Shown here: positions 43,593-52,363 of the stretch, in pieces
Layout of the letters: each line of letters starts with the position of its first letter
Position numbering within the stretch: position 1 is the stretch's first letter
Origin: Streptomyces sp. SLBN-118
Lineage (GTDB): Bacteria > Actinomycetota > Actinomycetes > Streptomycetales > Streptomycetaceae
Assembly: GCF_006715635.1 (NCBI RefSeq)
Contig: NZ_VFNP01000001.1
Coordinates: forward strand, 124,001 to 188,000
Length of the DNA: 64,000 nucleotides
Direction of reading: 5' to 3'
Made by a program: the position numbers and the translations under genes
The notes under the pieces: model-generated
What the model was told of the DNA's origin: nothing
The model's input: only the letters and a program-made list of their open reading frames with translations
Databases searched by the model: none

Positions 43593-44717
43593 TCAGGCGG
43601 TAGCCGTCTCGGTTGGAGATGTGTGCGGCAACGGCGTCCCGGCGATCTGGAGGTGTACGCCGTCGGGCGAGCCTGCGGTGTAGGTCGGCTTCAGGGTGAA
43701 CCTGATCGAAGAGACGGGCTCCCGCCCGCGAAGGCGGACGCTGCCGTTGGAGTCACTGGGCCCGAGGCTCCCGTCGGGGTTGGGGACAGGGGCCGCATAC
43801 TCGCCTTTGACCTTGTTGCCGTCGACCTCGAAATGATCGTCGCCGCTGAGCCGGTCGACCCGCGTACCTGCGGGAAGGTCCAGAAACTCCAGCTCGGAGG
43901 CGAGCGATCCCAGATGGAACACGGGATCCTTCACCGGGGGACGGAAGCTGACTTCGAGCGCACTGCCTTCAAAAAGACCGACCATTTCGATCATGTCCGA
44001 GGCGGGCAGCGGCGGGGTGAAGTACGCCAACCCAAATTCCGTCCAGTCCTCGTGCAGATAAGCGGCACCCAGGGGCCCGGTGAGCGTCACCGAAGTGCGG
44101 CGGTCCAGGGTTCCAATCGCCTCGGTCCGCTCATCGTTGCGGGACGTCCAGTCGACGAACATAGGCTGTTCTACCGTCCCGCCGATCTGGAGGTGTACGC
44201 CGTCGGGCGAGCCTGCGGTGTAGGTCGGCTTCAGGGTGAACCTGATCGAAGAGACCGGCTCCCGCCCGCGAAGGCGGACGCTGCCGTTGGAGTCACTGGG
44301 CCCAAGACTCCCGTCGGGGTTGGGGACAGGATCCGCAAACGCGCCCCTGACCTTGTTGCCGTCGACCTCGAAATGATCGTCGCCGCTGAGCCGGTCGACC
44401 CGCGTACCTGCCGGAAGGTCCAGAAACTCCAGCTCGGAGGCGAGCGATCCCAGATGGAACACGGGATCCTTCACCGGGCTACCGAAGCTGACTTCGAGCG
44501 CACTGCCTTCAAAAAGACCGACCATTTCGATCATGTCCGAGGCGGGCAGCGGCGGGGTGAAGTACGCCAACCCAAATTCCGTCCAGTCCTCGTGCAGATA
44601 AGCGGCACCCAGGGGCCCGGCGAGCGTCACCGAAGCACCGCCCAGGGTCCCAATCGCCTCGGTCCGCTCATCGTTGCGGGACGTCCAGTCGACGAACACA
44701 GGCCGAAGTGTTGCCAT
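43593..44717 (-). CDS. Protein made of two nearly identical 180-residue repeats
   Basis: A 374-residue protein from ATG 44717 behind AAGG. Each repeat begins FVDWTSRNDERTEAIGTL, continues through GPLGAAYLHEDWTEFGLAYF, PASDMIEMVGLFEGSALEVS and LPAGTRVDRLSGDDHFEVDG, and ends RFTLKPTYTAGSPDGVHLQI. The two units differ at only a few residues. The DNA repeats match almost exactly over about 520 bases with a 540-base period, so the duplication is recent. No signal peptide or known domain is seen. Confidence 0.75.
   Translation of the reverse strand: MATLRPVFVDWTSRNDERTEAIGTLGGASVTLAGPLGAAYLHEDWTEFGLAYFTPPLPASDMIEMVGLFEGSALEVSFGSPVKDPVFHLGSLASELEFLDLPAGTRVDRLSGDDHFEVDGNKVRGAFADPVPNPDGSLGPSDSNGSVRLRGREPVSSIRFTLKPTYTAGSPDGVHLQIGGTVEQPMFVDWTSRNDERTEAIGTLDRRTSVTLTGPLGAAYLHEDWTEFGLAYFTPPLPASDMIEMVGLFEGSALEVSFRPPVKDPVFHLGSLASELEFLDLPAGTRVDRLSGDDHFEVDGNKVKGEYAAPVPNPDGSLGPSDSNGSVRLRGREPVSSIRFTLKPTYTAGSPDGVHLQIAGTPLPHTSPTETATA
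43644..44703. repeat. Tandem duplication with 540-bp period inside a gene
   Basis: Unit 1 (43644-44160) and unit 2 (44184-44703) share long identical runs, for example GATCTGGAGGTGTACGCCGT at both starts and CCAACCCAAATTCCGTCCAG near both ends. The period of 540 bases keeps the reading frame. Confidence 0.9.
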
Positions 44718-44934
44718 TTGCCTTGACCGCCTTACACCGGGGACCGGATCGGCCACCTCCATGGCGGCTGAATGAGGGATTCCGCCCCCAGGTTGCACCC
44801 ACCGTGGCGCAGACCCGACATGACGAGACAGAGCGCGAATCGGGGGCGCTCGAAGCATCGGTAGCCCGCTCCCAAGAAACGTGAAGGACGGCCGTGACCA
44901 GTGGTGCTGGCGGGGCGTTCGCTCAGGGCAATCT

Positions 44935-46605
44935 CTATTGGCCTTCGGTGCGAGCGCGCAGACGGGCGAGGATTCCATTGCTTCGGGCAGCGTCTTCCGC
45001 CGCTGGTCGCTCCGCCTGGACTTCGCGGTGGACTCTCTCACACGTCGGGCACCGCCCGCCTTCCGCTGGCTGGCAGCCGGACTCGCCCACCGTGTCCGGG
45101 GTGACGTCCGTACCGCAGGACGGGCACTCCCACGACTCCTGCCAGCGCTCCCAACTCGTCCCGGACCGCCTGATCCTCGAGGACGCGGGCGGCTTCGCGC
45201 TCCTGGCGGCGCTTCTCGTCGCGCGCCAGGTAGTCCTCGCGAGTGTTCGTGTTGGTGAGGGCGACGGTGAAGGTCTGCCATTCGGAACGGCCGAAGCGCC
45301 ACCAGATGGCACCGTGCGGGCCCTTGGCTTTCAGCTGGCCGAGATGGGTGGCGATGACCGGGACGGTGCCGTCGAAGCTCCCCCAGCCCTCGCGCTCCTC
45401 CCCCTCGGCGGCGACGTGCCAGCCGTGGTCGCTCTCCCACCGGCCCTCCCAGCACGGCCGGGACGCATCGCGGATCGCCTTCATCCGGTTCAATCGCGCC
45501 TCCGCGCCGACGTCCTTGGCGAACACCAAGGCAACGGGCGGGAAGCCGCCGCGGCCGGAGTCCTCCCACAGCGTCGACCACATCGCCACGTCACGGCCCC
45601 GGTGGTCTTTCATCTGGCGCCGGAAGAACTTCTGGTATCGCTCGATCTTGCGGGCGACAACGGCGGCCGGTTCGGTGTGGTTGTCGACCTCCACGAACAG
45701 CACCGGCACCCCGTCCTCGGGCGCGGTCAGCACCGCATCTGCCCGCAGGCTGCCCTTGCTCGGCGTAGCGAACGTGCCGGTGACGGGGAGGGCGACCTCG
45801 GTCTCCCAGCCCCGCAGGTGTCCCAGACCCGGTGGCCGCACTGGCACCTCTCGCGCCTGTGCCGGGAGGCTTGGGACGCCGGTGTCGTGCCGCGGCGGGC
45901 GACGGGCCTGGTCGCCAGCGGCGGGGACTGGCGGAACGCGCCGATCGTGTCCGTCACCGCAAGTGCGTGCGCGGCACCGGCCTTCGCCGCATCCCGGGCG
46001 GTGCCGCCCATCTCCCGCACGGGCCGGCCCAGTTCAGCCGCCGCCGCAGCCAGGCCCGCGGTGGTCAAGTTCCACAGCTGCTGCGCGACCGGCTGTCCGG
46101 CCTTGCCTGGACGGGACGTCTTGCCGACGGACTCCACCAGCCCGGCATGCCGCAGGTCCTTGCACGTGTTGCGCACCGTCTGCGCATCCGCCGTACCCGG
46201 CAGCACCAGCTGCCGCAGCTGCTCGGCCGTCGCAACCTTCACCACCCCGAGCGCGAGCAGCACCAGCGCGCGCACCCGCCCCGTCGACTTGTACGGCCAC
46301 TGCCGTGCCTCACCCAACTCCGCTCCATCCTTCGTACCCGTCGCCCGCCAGACCAGGCGGAACCCCCGGGGCCGGGGCGGGCACCCGAGCCCCCCACCGC
46401 GACCCCGCACGACCACTCCACCACCCCTCACTGACACAAGAGAGGCGGGAGTAAGGGGTGTCGAGGCACTCACCAGACCCGAAACCGACCCCCGAACTGC
46501 GCAAACACAGGTCCTCCGGCCGAAGTTCACTGTAGGCCAGAGCGTAGGGGCGACTGTAGGGCGGGCTGTAGGGCAGAACGTACGGAGCAGGGCCCGCTTG
46601 CCCAA
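44935..46605 (-). pseudogene. Replication-relaxation family protein, at least two frameshifts
   Basis: The first frame (to about 45,870) holds the winged-helix N terminus: GRVRALVLLALGVVKVATAE, LRQLVLPGTADAQTVRNTCK, LRHAGLVESVGKT and ALAVTDTIGAF. The second frame (45038-45847) holds GLGHLRGWETEVALPVTGTF, LRADAVLTAPEDGVPVLFVE, KIERYQKFFRRQMKDHRGRD and KRRQEREAARVLEDQAV. A third frame adds a zinc-ribbon tail (WERWQESWECPSCG, GGRCPTCERVHREVQ) ending at 44935. In intact relatives this is one protein of conjugative or integrative elements. The true start may lie inside the first frame, since its first 40 codons cross the phased repeats at 46531-46590. Confidence 0.75.
46531..46590. repeat. Five phased 12-bp repeats with GTAGG core
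   Basis: GTAGG starts at 46532, 46544, 46556 and 46568, and GTACG at 46580, an exact 12-base step. The best copies are TGTAGGGCGGGC and TGTAGGGCAGAA. They lie at or just upstream of the replication-relaxation gene start, so they may be iterons or an operator of that plasmid-type module. Confidence 0.6.
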
Positions 46606-46647
46606 CTCACCAGCAAACCGCGGCGTATCGCCGGTGAGCTGTCGTCA

Positions 46648-47155
46648 TCAGCCAGGCGCCAGGGCGGACAGCTCGGTGACAATGGTGAACGACGTGCGCA
46701 CCATCGGGACCCCCATGGCCGGAGGCATCACCGCGTGCGTGGTCTGGCCGTGCGCCATCCCGTTACGGATCTGCCGACCGTAGTCGAGGTACTCCGCCTG
46801 CCGGGCCGTCAGGATGCCCGCGTGGGCACCTGCTCGATGAGCCTCTGCCGAGGCTTCTTGCCCGCGCCCGGGATGCGGTCGCGCAACACGATCTCCACCG
46901 CGATCAGAGAGTGCATGACCGCCACGGTGGAGAACTCGTAGCAGTAGTACGACTGGCGCAGCAGCTCACGGGCCGTGCACAGGACCGTCGCCGCGGCCTC
47001 GGGTACACCGGTGCACGACCAGGTCCTCAACAACGCGCTCGTGCATGTCGGCGTAGCTGTCGACGAAGAGGTGGGCTCGCTCATCCGGGACCGGGAACGG
47101 CAGCCGCTGCGTGGTCATCGCCGCAGTCTCGCAGCTGCGTTCCCAGGGCGGCAGC
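46648..47155 (-). pseudogene. Truncated paralogue of the HEPN-like gene at 32197-34506
   Basis: The pieces follow the C-terminal 200 residues of the large protein: QRLPFPVPDERAHLFVDSYADMHE, then VLCTARELLRQSYYCYEFST with HSLIAVEIVLRDRIPGAGKK. After a frameshift near 46,830 come LTARQAEYLDYG, RQIRNGMAHGQTTHAVMPPA and MVRTSFTIVTELSALAPG, then TGA at 46648-46650. The HEPN-like R-N-x-x-x-H is retained (RNGMAH). The N-terminal 550 residues are missing. Confidence 0.7.
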
Positions 47156-47228
47156 GGCTTTTCCCCGGCCGTCGCGCAGCGTGCCGGGACGGAGATTTCT
47201 CCCTGCCGGAATGGGCGGTATGCCGCAC

Positions 47229-47259
47229 GTAGCGAACCCGGTCCAGGGACAACGCGGCT
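47229..47259. repeat. 31-bp repeated box, copy 1 (partner at 47901-47931)
   Basis: GTAGCGAACCCGGTC is identical in both copies, and the next 13 bases (xAGGxACAACGCG) differ at two positions. The copies are 672 bases apart, on either side of the gene at 47376-47849. The role is unknown; promoter or recombination site are options. Confidence 0.55.
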
Positions 47260-47375
47260 CGCGCCAAGGATGTCCGATCACCGTCGATGCCCGCCTCTGT
47301 CCACAGGCCCGCGCCCCGAGGATCGCTTCCGAGGCCGCCACGATTCAGCAAGGCGCCCGTACTTGAGGGGCCGTC

Positions 47376-47849
47376 ATGCCCGAGACCACCATCGCTTCGC
47401 CGCTCGCCCCGATGACCCCCAAAGCGGTGATGAGCGCCTTCAACTACCTCCGCGCGGTGGAAGCCGACGACACCGAAGCCGCCGCAGAGTTCGTGACCGT
47501 CGAACCGCGGATGCCCGCGCTGCTCCTGGACGTCGCTGAACGGATCGTCGTCCCGGTCACCGCGCTGCCCGGCCCCGAGGCGGGTGAGCCGTGCGAGGAC
47601 ACCTTCGCCCTGGAGGCGCTCGGACGCGTCTTCCTGGGCGCCCCGCGCACCTGGGAGCAGGCCGGGCCGGACGCGGCGGAAGGCATCGCCCGCACCGTCC
47701 TCAGCTTCACCACGGAGATCCTTACCGAGGACCACGAGGACGTCGTCGACATCCTGCACCAGCTGAATGCCGTCACCTTGGGCCAGGCGATGGAGGCGCA
47801 CCCCGCACCGGCCGGTGCCATACCACACACCCCCTTGCCCGCGACCTGA
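47376..47849 (+). CDS. Hypothetical acidic protein
   Basis: A 157-residue protein from ATG 47376. It is acidic and helical (MTPKAVMSAFNYLRAVEADD, AEGIARTVLSFTTEILTEDH, EDVVDILHQLNAVTLGQAME). No domain is recognised. It lies alone between the two copies of the 31-bp box, which may form a unit with it. Confidence 0.6.
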   Translation: MPETTIASPLAPMTPKAVMSAFNYLRAVEADDTEAAAEFVTVEPRMPALLLDVAERIVVPVTALPGPEAGEPCEDTFALEALGRVFLGAPRTWEQAGPDAAEGIARTVLSFTTEILTEDHEDVVDILHQLNAVTLGQAMEAHPAPAGAIPHTPLPAT

Positions 47850-47900
47850 TCGGCGAGTGCGGCGAGTGCGGTCAAGGGAAAACGCGCCGGTAACGGCCGG

Positions 47901-47931
47901 GTAGCGAACCCGGTCTAGGAACAACGCGCGC
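47901..47931. repeat. 31-bp repeated box, copy 2
   Basis: This partner of 47229-47259 starts 51 bases after the end of the acidic protein gene and about 40 bases before the GCATC-type repeat cluster. Confidence 0.55.
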
Positions 47932-47968
47932 CCGGCCCAACCTGGTCAAGGGTCGGCCAGGCCGGTGC

Positions 47969-48057
47969 GCATCCGGTGCGGCGCGGTGCGCACCGGCACG
48001 ATGCGTGCATCGAGTGCGGGCATCGCGTGCGCACGAGAGTGCCGTGCATCGGGTGCG
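47969..48057. repeat. Iteron-like cluster of four 12-bp repeats
   Basis: GCATCCGGTGCG (47969), GCATCGAGTGCG (48007), GCATCGCGTGCG (48020) and GCATCGGGTGCG (48046). The last three are spaced by 13 and 26 bases, and the first by 38. The consensus is GCATCGNGTGCG. Such phasing suits binding of an initiator or repressor along one DNA face. Confidence 0.55.
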
Positions 48058-48176
48058 GTGCACTGGATCGAGCGCACCGGGTGCAGGGCTTCGGCGTAGT
48101 CTCAGGACGTCCGGTTCGTAATGATCTGTCAGATGAGCGGTCAGCCCGGAAGTGACGGGCGCGGGCTCCCGAGATC

Positions 48177-48645
48177 ATGAAGTTCTCGACGCCCATGATC
48201 CGAGTGTGCACCGTGCCTGGCGACGTATCACCTCCGATTCCACCCGCTCTTGACCAGCTCCGCGATCAGCCCGAGGCCGCCCCCTGGGAGGTGCCGGGCC
48301 TGCTGGAACGGCTGGCCGAGGTGCCCGATCCACGTGATCCGCGCGGAGTGCGGCACGCCCTGGCCGTCGTGCTCGCCCTGACTGGGTGCGCGGTACTGGC
48401 CGGGGCGAGGTCGCTGCTTGCGGTCGGCGAGTGGATTGCCGACGCCCCGCCCCAGGTGCTCCAGGTTGTTGGCGCGCGTCCCGATCCGCTGTTACCGAAG
48501 CGGCTGCTGCCCGCGGAATCGACGGTTCGCCGGCTCCTGGCCCGGATTGATGGCGACGCCCTGGACCAGGCCATGGGCCGCTGGCTCGCCGACCGACCGC
48601 CCCCACGCCGCAGGCGGACTGCGCGGTCTGGCCGTCACCTGATCA
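48177..48645 (+). pseudogene. ISAs1-family transposase, N-terminal fragment
   Basis: It reads PIPPALDQLRDQPEAAPWEV, LLERLAEVPDPRDPRGVRHA, LAVVLALTGCAVLAGARSLL and AESTVRRLLARIDGDALDQA, the N-terminal DDE_Tnp_ISAs1 region. Near 48600 it shifts frame (RPHAAGGLRGLAV) and then ends. The catalytic domain and right end are absent. The STAND gene begins about 50 bases later, so loss of the IS right end set the current upstream border of that gene. Confidence 0.75.
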
Positions 48646-48691
48646 CGGAAGACATCACACGACTACACCGAAGCCCTGGGGCGGCGGATGT

Positions 48692-51600
48692 TTGCTTTTT
48701 CGATTCTTCCGGGCTGTAACGCCCCTGCGTCTGGGCATGATTACGGTGATTGTCACGCTTCAGATGTCGACGTTGACGGATACGGGGGCCTTGGTGTACC
48801 GGCATGTGCTCACGCGGGCGATGCAAGTCTTGTCCTGCGTTCTTTCGGTGCTTGTGGGCCTGTCGATGAACTATGCGACAAACGTCGAGAACCCGCCATC
48901 CGCCCTCGCCTTCCTGCAGCGGTGGTCGATTTCTGCCCTGATAGTCACGGGCGGGGTGTTCATTGGTCTGACCTGGTGGCTGAGCAAGTTCGACCAACCC
49001 ATCACGACCAGGGGGCTGTCCTGGTCCGAGCCGATCTCCCCATACCCCGGGCTTGAGCCCTTCGACGAGCGCTACACCAGCGTGTTCTTCGGCCGCGACC
49101 AGGAGATCGTCGCCCTCAGCCGTAGGATCAACCCTCCGTCCCGGACGCAGAGTTCTCAGACCTTGGTGGTCACCGGGCCCTCGGGGGCGGGCAAGTCATC
49201 TGTGATACGGGCCGGGCTGCTGCCGCAGCTCGCTCTGAGGGCCCAGTGGATCACCGTCGGTCCGTTCACGCCTGACACCAACCCCTTCGCCGGGCTGGCG
49301 CAGGCGTTGAGCACGGCGCTGCAACTCACCACCTCGGCATCCCTGGAGAGCGAGCTGCGCCACACGGGGGCCCCCGCCCTGTGCCGTCATCTGGATGCGC
49401 TGCGCAGCCGGCACCGCGGCGGCCCCCGCCCGGTGCTCATCGCCATCGACCAAGCCGAGGAGCTGCTGACCCTCGTCAGCGACGAGGAGCGGGACGCGCT
49501 GCTCGGCCTGCTCGACGCGGCGCTGGCCGCCGACCCCCGGCTGAAGGTGCTGTTCACCTTCCGCTCCGAGTTCCTCACCCGCCTGGGCACCCTGTCCCAT
49601 GCCCACCTGTTCCGCGACACGTTCATTCTCGGGCCGGTGCCCCGCAGATCGCTGTTCAAGGTGGTCGCAGAGCCGGCTGCCCGGTCGGGCATCAGCTTCG
49701 AACCCGGGTTGGTGGATCTCATCGTCAGCGAGGCGAGCGGTGGTGACGCGCTCCCGCTGATGGCCTACACCTTGCACGCGCTGGTGCCCGAGCCAGGTCG
49801 ACGGCAGCAGATCTCCCTGCAGGAGTACGAGGCGATCGGCGGGGTGGCCGGGGCGCTGACCGAGCGGGCCGACCTCATCCTGTCCGACCTCACCGAGGCC
49901 TCCCCCGACGTCCCGGTGCTGCCCACCCTGCTGAAGTTCGTGACGATCACCGATGGCCAGCCCTCCCAGCGCCCGGTCCGCAGAGACACGCTGGCGCCGA
50001 GCCAGCAGGCGGTAGCCGAGGTGTTCCTCGCCGAGCGGCTGTTGGTGAGCGACGGAGACGGCAGTGAGCCGATACTGCGGGTAGCACACGAGGCGCTGTT
50101 TCGGCAGTGGCAGCCGCTCAGACAGGCCATCGAGGCGGCAGCCCAGGACCTGGCGCTGGCGTCCGACGTGGAGCGCTGGGCGGCCGAGTGGGACGCGGCC
50201 GGAAGACACGACTCCTACCTGCTGCGCGACGAGCGGTTGCGGCGGGCGCTGGGCTGGATGTCGCGGCAGCCCGATGCCGCTGCCGCCCGGCCGGTCGTCG
50301 CGGAGTTTCTGGAGTCCTCCCGACGGGCCGACGAGGCAGCGATGCGCTGGCTGTCGCAGACCGTCGCCCAGCGCGCTCTGGTGACGGTCGAGGACGATCC
50401 CGAATCCGGTCTCCTGCTGGCCCTTGCCGCGCTGGAGGACTGTGCGGACACCCACCTGGCCCGGCTGGCACTGGTCACCGCACTTGCCTCAACCCGTATG
50501 TGTGTCCCGCTGACCGGACACACCGCCCTCGTCCAACGGGTGGTGTGGTCCACGGACGGGCAGCACCTGGCCACCGCCTGCTACGACGGCACCGTTCGGA
50601 TCTGGCGGGCCACCGACGGCGCGGTGGAGCAGGTCATCGACGCCGGTTCGGGCTACGTCCACGGCGTCGCCTGGTCCCCGGACGGCCGTCGGCTGGTGAC
50701 CGCAGGGCACGACGGCACCGCCCGGATATGGTCGGCTCGGGACGGGTCTTCTGCCGCCGTACTGACCGGCCATGACGCGGAGATACGCGGAGTGGCCTGG
50801 TCACCGGACGGGACGGTGGTCGCAACCGCCTCCCAGGACGGCACCGTCCGCCTCTGGGATCCGGCAACTGCGCAGCAGACCGCCGTCCTGACCGGTCATG
50901 ACGGCTTCGTCCACGGAGTGGCCTTCGCGCCGGACGGCTCCCGACTGGCGACCAGCGGCCGGGACCGCGTGGTGCGGATCTGGGACGTGGCCGACCACAC
51001 CCTGCTGGGCGTGCTGGAAGGCCACCAGGAACTGGTGCGCACGGTCGCATGGTCGCCCGGTGGGCAGCTGCTGGCCAGCGCCGGGTACGACCACACGATC
51101 CGAGTGTGGGACGTCGCCGCCGGCAGGGCGACGCTCGCCATCCCGGCGGCGAAGGACCTGGTGCAGTCCGTCACGTGGGCTCCGGATGGCACGCGGCTCG
51201 CGTCGGCGGCCAGCGACTGCACCGCACGGGTGTGGGACGCGGCCACGGGGTTTGAACTGGTGGCCCTGCACGGCCACCACAGCGTGGTGCGCGACGTCGC
51301 CTGGTCGCCCGATGGCGCCCGGATCGCCACCGTCGCCAATGACGGCTCCGGCCGGATCTGGGACCTGATGCGGCCGGACGACGTGGTCGTGCTGCGCGGC
51401 CACGAGGCACTGGTCGAGGCGGCCGCGTGGTCACCGGACGGCCGTCGGCTCAGCACCGCCTCGTTCGACTGCACGGCCCGGGTGTGGGACGCACAGCGCG
51501 GAACCTGGCTGCACACCTTGGAGGGGCACCAGGACCCGGTCCGGGACGTGGCCTGGTCCCCGGATGCCCGATTCATCGCCACGGCCTCCAACGACCGCAC

Positions 51601-52342
51601 GATGCGCATCTGGTCCGCCGCGACGGGCCAGGCACTGCACACGCTGCAGGCGCACCCCGACCGGATCGAGGGGGTCGCCTGGTCACCAGACGGCACCCGC
51701 GTCGCCACCAGCTCCCACGACCGCACGGTACGGGTCTGGGACGCCACTACCTGGGCCCTTGTGCACACGTTCACCGGCCACGAGGACCTCATCCGCGATG
51801 TGTGCTGGTCACCAGACTCCACCCGCCTCGCCTCGGCCGGCGTCGACCGCACCGTACGGATCTGGGACGCGGACACCGGAGCCCAGCTGCACTGCCTGAC
51901 CGGCTTCACCGACTTCGCCCAGGCGGTGGCCTGGTCCCCCGACGGCGACCGCGTCGCCTGCGTCTCGTATGACAAGACCCTTCGGATTTATGCCGCGGCG
52001 GACGGCGGCCAGATACGCGCGATGACCGGCCACGAGGACACCATCCGGGATGTCTGCTGGTCTCCGGACGGCCGCTTGGCCGCCACCGCCTCCGCGGACG
52101 GCACCGCGCGGATCTGGGACGTCGACCAGGGCGCGGAACTGCTGATCCTCGGTGTGCACTCCGGCGGCGTCGAGAGCGTTGCCTGGTCACCGGACGGAGC
52201 ACGGCTGGCCACTGCCGCCCGGGACCAGACCGTCCGCGTCTGGTCGGTCGCCACGGATCTGCAGACCCTGATCGACAGGGCGCACAGCCGGACCAGCCGC
52301 GCACTCAGCGCCGAGGAGCGGCGACGCCACGGCCTGCGATAG
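48692..52342 (+). CDS. Membrane-anchored STAND NTPase with 14 WD40 repeats
   Basis: A 1,216-residue protein. TTG 48692 gives the longest frame; ATG 48737 (MITVIVTLQ) is an alternative. Residues 15-100 hold two or three hydrophobic helices (MQVLSCVLSVLVGLSMNYA, ISALIVTGGVFIGLTWWL). Then comes the nSTAND1-type entry motif YPGLEPFDERYTSVFFGRDQ, Walker A TGPSGAGKSS (162-170), Walker B VLIAIDQAEELL (about 248-259) and helical lid regions. From residue 610 to the end there are 14 WD40 units (GVAWSPDGTRVATSSHDRTV pattern), enough for two seven-blade propellers. STAND proteins sense a ligand with the C-terminal repeats and act through the N terminus, here probably by membrane insertion. A role in antiphage defence is inference. 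Confidence 0.85.
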   Translation: MLFRFFRAVTPLRLGMITVIVTLQMSTLTDTGALVYRHVLTRAMQVLSCVLSVLVGLSMNYATNVENPPSALAFLQRWSISALIVTGGVFIGLTWWLSKFDQPITTRGLSWSEPISPYPGLEPFDERYTSVFFGRDQEIVALSRRINPPSRTQSSQTLVVTGPSGAGKSSVIRAGLLPQLALRAQWITVGPFTPDTNPFAGLAQALSTALQLTTSASLESELRHTGAPALCRHLDALRSRHRGGPRPVLIAIDQAEELLTLVSDEERDALLGLLDAALAADPRLKVLFTFRSEFLTRLGTLSHAHLFRDTFILGPVPRRSLFKVVAEPAARSGISFEPGLVDLIVSEASGGDALPLMAYTLHALVPEPGRRQQISLQEYEAIGGVAGALTERADLILSDLTEASPDVPVLPTLLKFVTITDGQPSQRPVRRDTLAPSQQAVAEVFLAERLLVSDGDGSEPILRVAHEALFRQWQPLRQAIEAAAQDLALASDVERWAAEWDAAGRHDSYLLRDERLRRALGWMSRQPDAAAARPVVAEFLESSRRADEAAMRWLSQTVAQRALVTVEDDPESGLLLALAALEDCADTHLARLALVTALASTRMCVPLTGHTALVQRVVWSTDGQHLATACYDGTVRIWRATDGAVEQVIDAGSGYVHGVAWSPDGRRLVTAGHDGTARIWSARDGSSAAVLTGHDAEIRGVAWSPDGTVVATASQDGTVRLWDPATAQQTAVLTGHDGFVHGVAFAPDGSRLATSGRDRVVRIWDVADHTLLGVLEGHQELVRTVAWSPGGQLLASAGYDHTIRVWDVAAGRATLAIPAAKDLVQSVTWAPDGTRLASAASDCTARVWDAATGFELVALHGHHSVVRDVAWSPDGARIATVANDGSGRIWDLMRPDDVVVLRGHEALVEAAAWSPDGRRLSTASFDCTARVWDAQRGTWLHTLEGHQDPVRDVAWSPDARFIATASNDRTMRIWSAATGQALHTLQAHPDRIEGVAWSPDGTRVATSSHDRTVRVWDATTWALVHTFTGHEDLIRDVCWSPDSTRLASAGVDRTVRIWDADTGAQLHCLTGFTDFAQAVAWSPDGDRVACVSYDKTLRIYAAADGGQIRAMTGHEDTIRDVCWSPDGRLAATASADGTARIWDVDQGAELLILGVHSGGVESVAWSPDGARLATAARDQTVRVWSVATDLQTLIDRAHSRTSRALSAEERRRHGLR

Positions 52343-52363
52343 CGCCTGGCGCGCCCCTAGATG

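Larger units (their letters stand above)
47850..48176. other. Non-coding repeat-rich stretch
   Basis: It contains the second 31-bp box (47901-47931), a perfect palindrome CGGTGCGCACCG (47984-47995) and four 12-bp GCATC-type repeats. No gene is seen. The density of short repeats beside plasmid-type genes suggests an origin or a control region. Confidence 0.45.

Noticed and set aside
47969..48057. CRISPR array
   Set aside because: The repeats are only 12 bp, imperfect and irregularly spaced, with no spacers of uniform length and no cas genes.
48692..52342. STAND protein as a fusion with the ISAs1 fragment
   Set aside because: The transposase frame ends near 48645 and the STAND start lies about 50 bases later in another frame.
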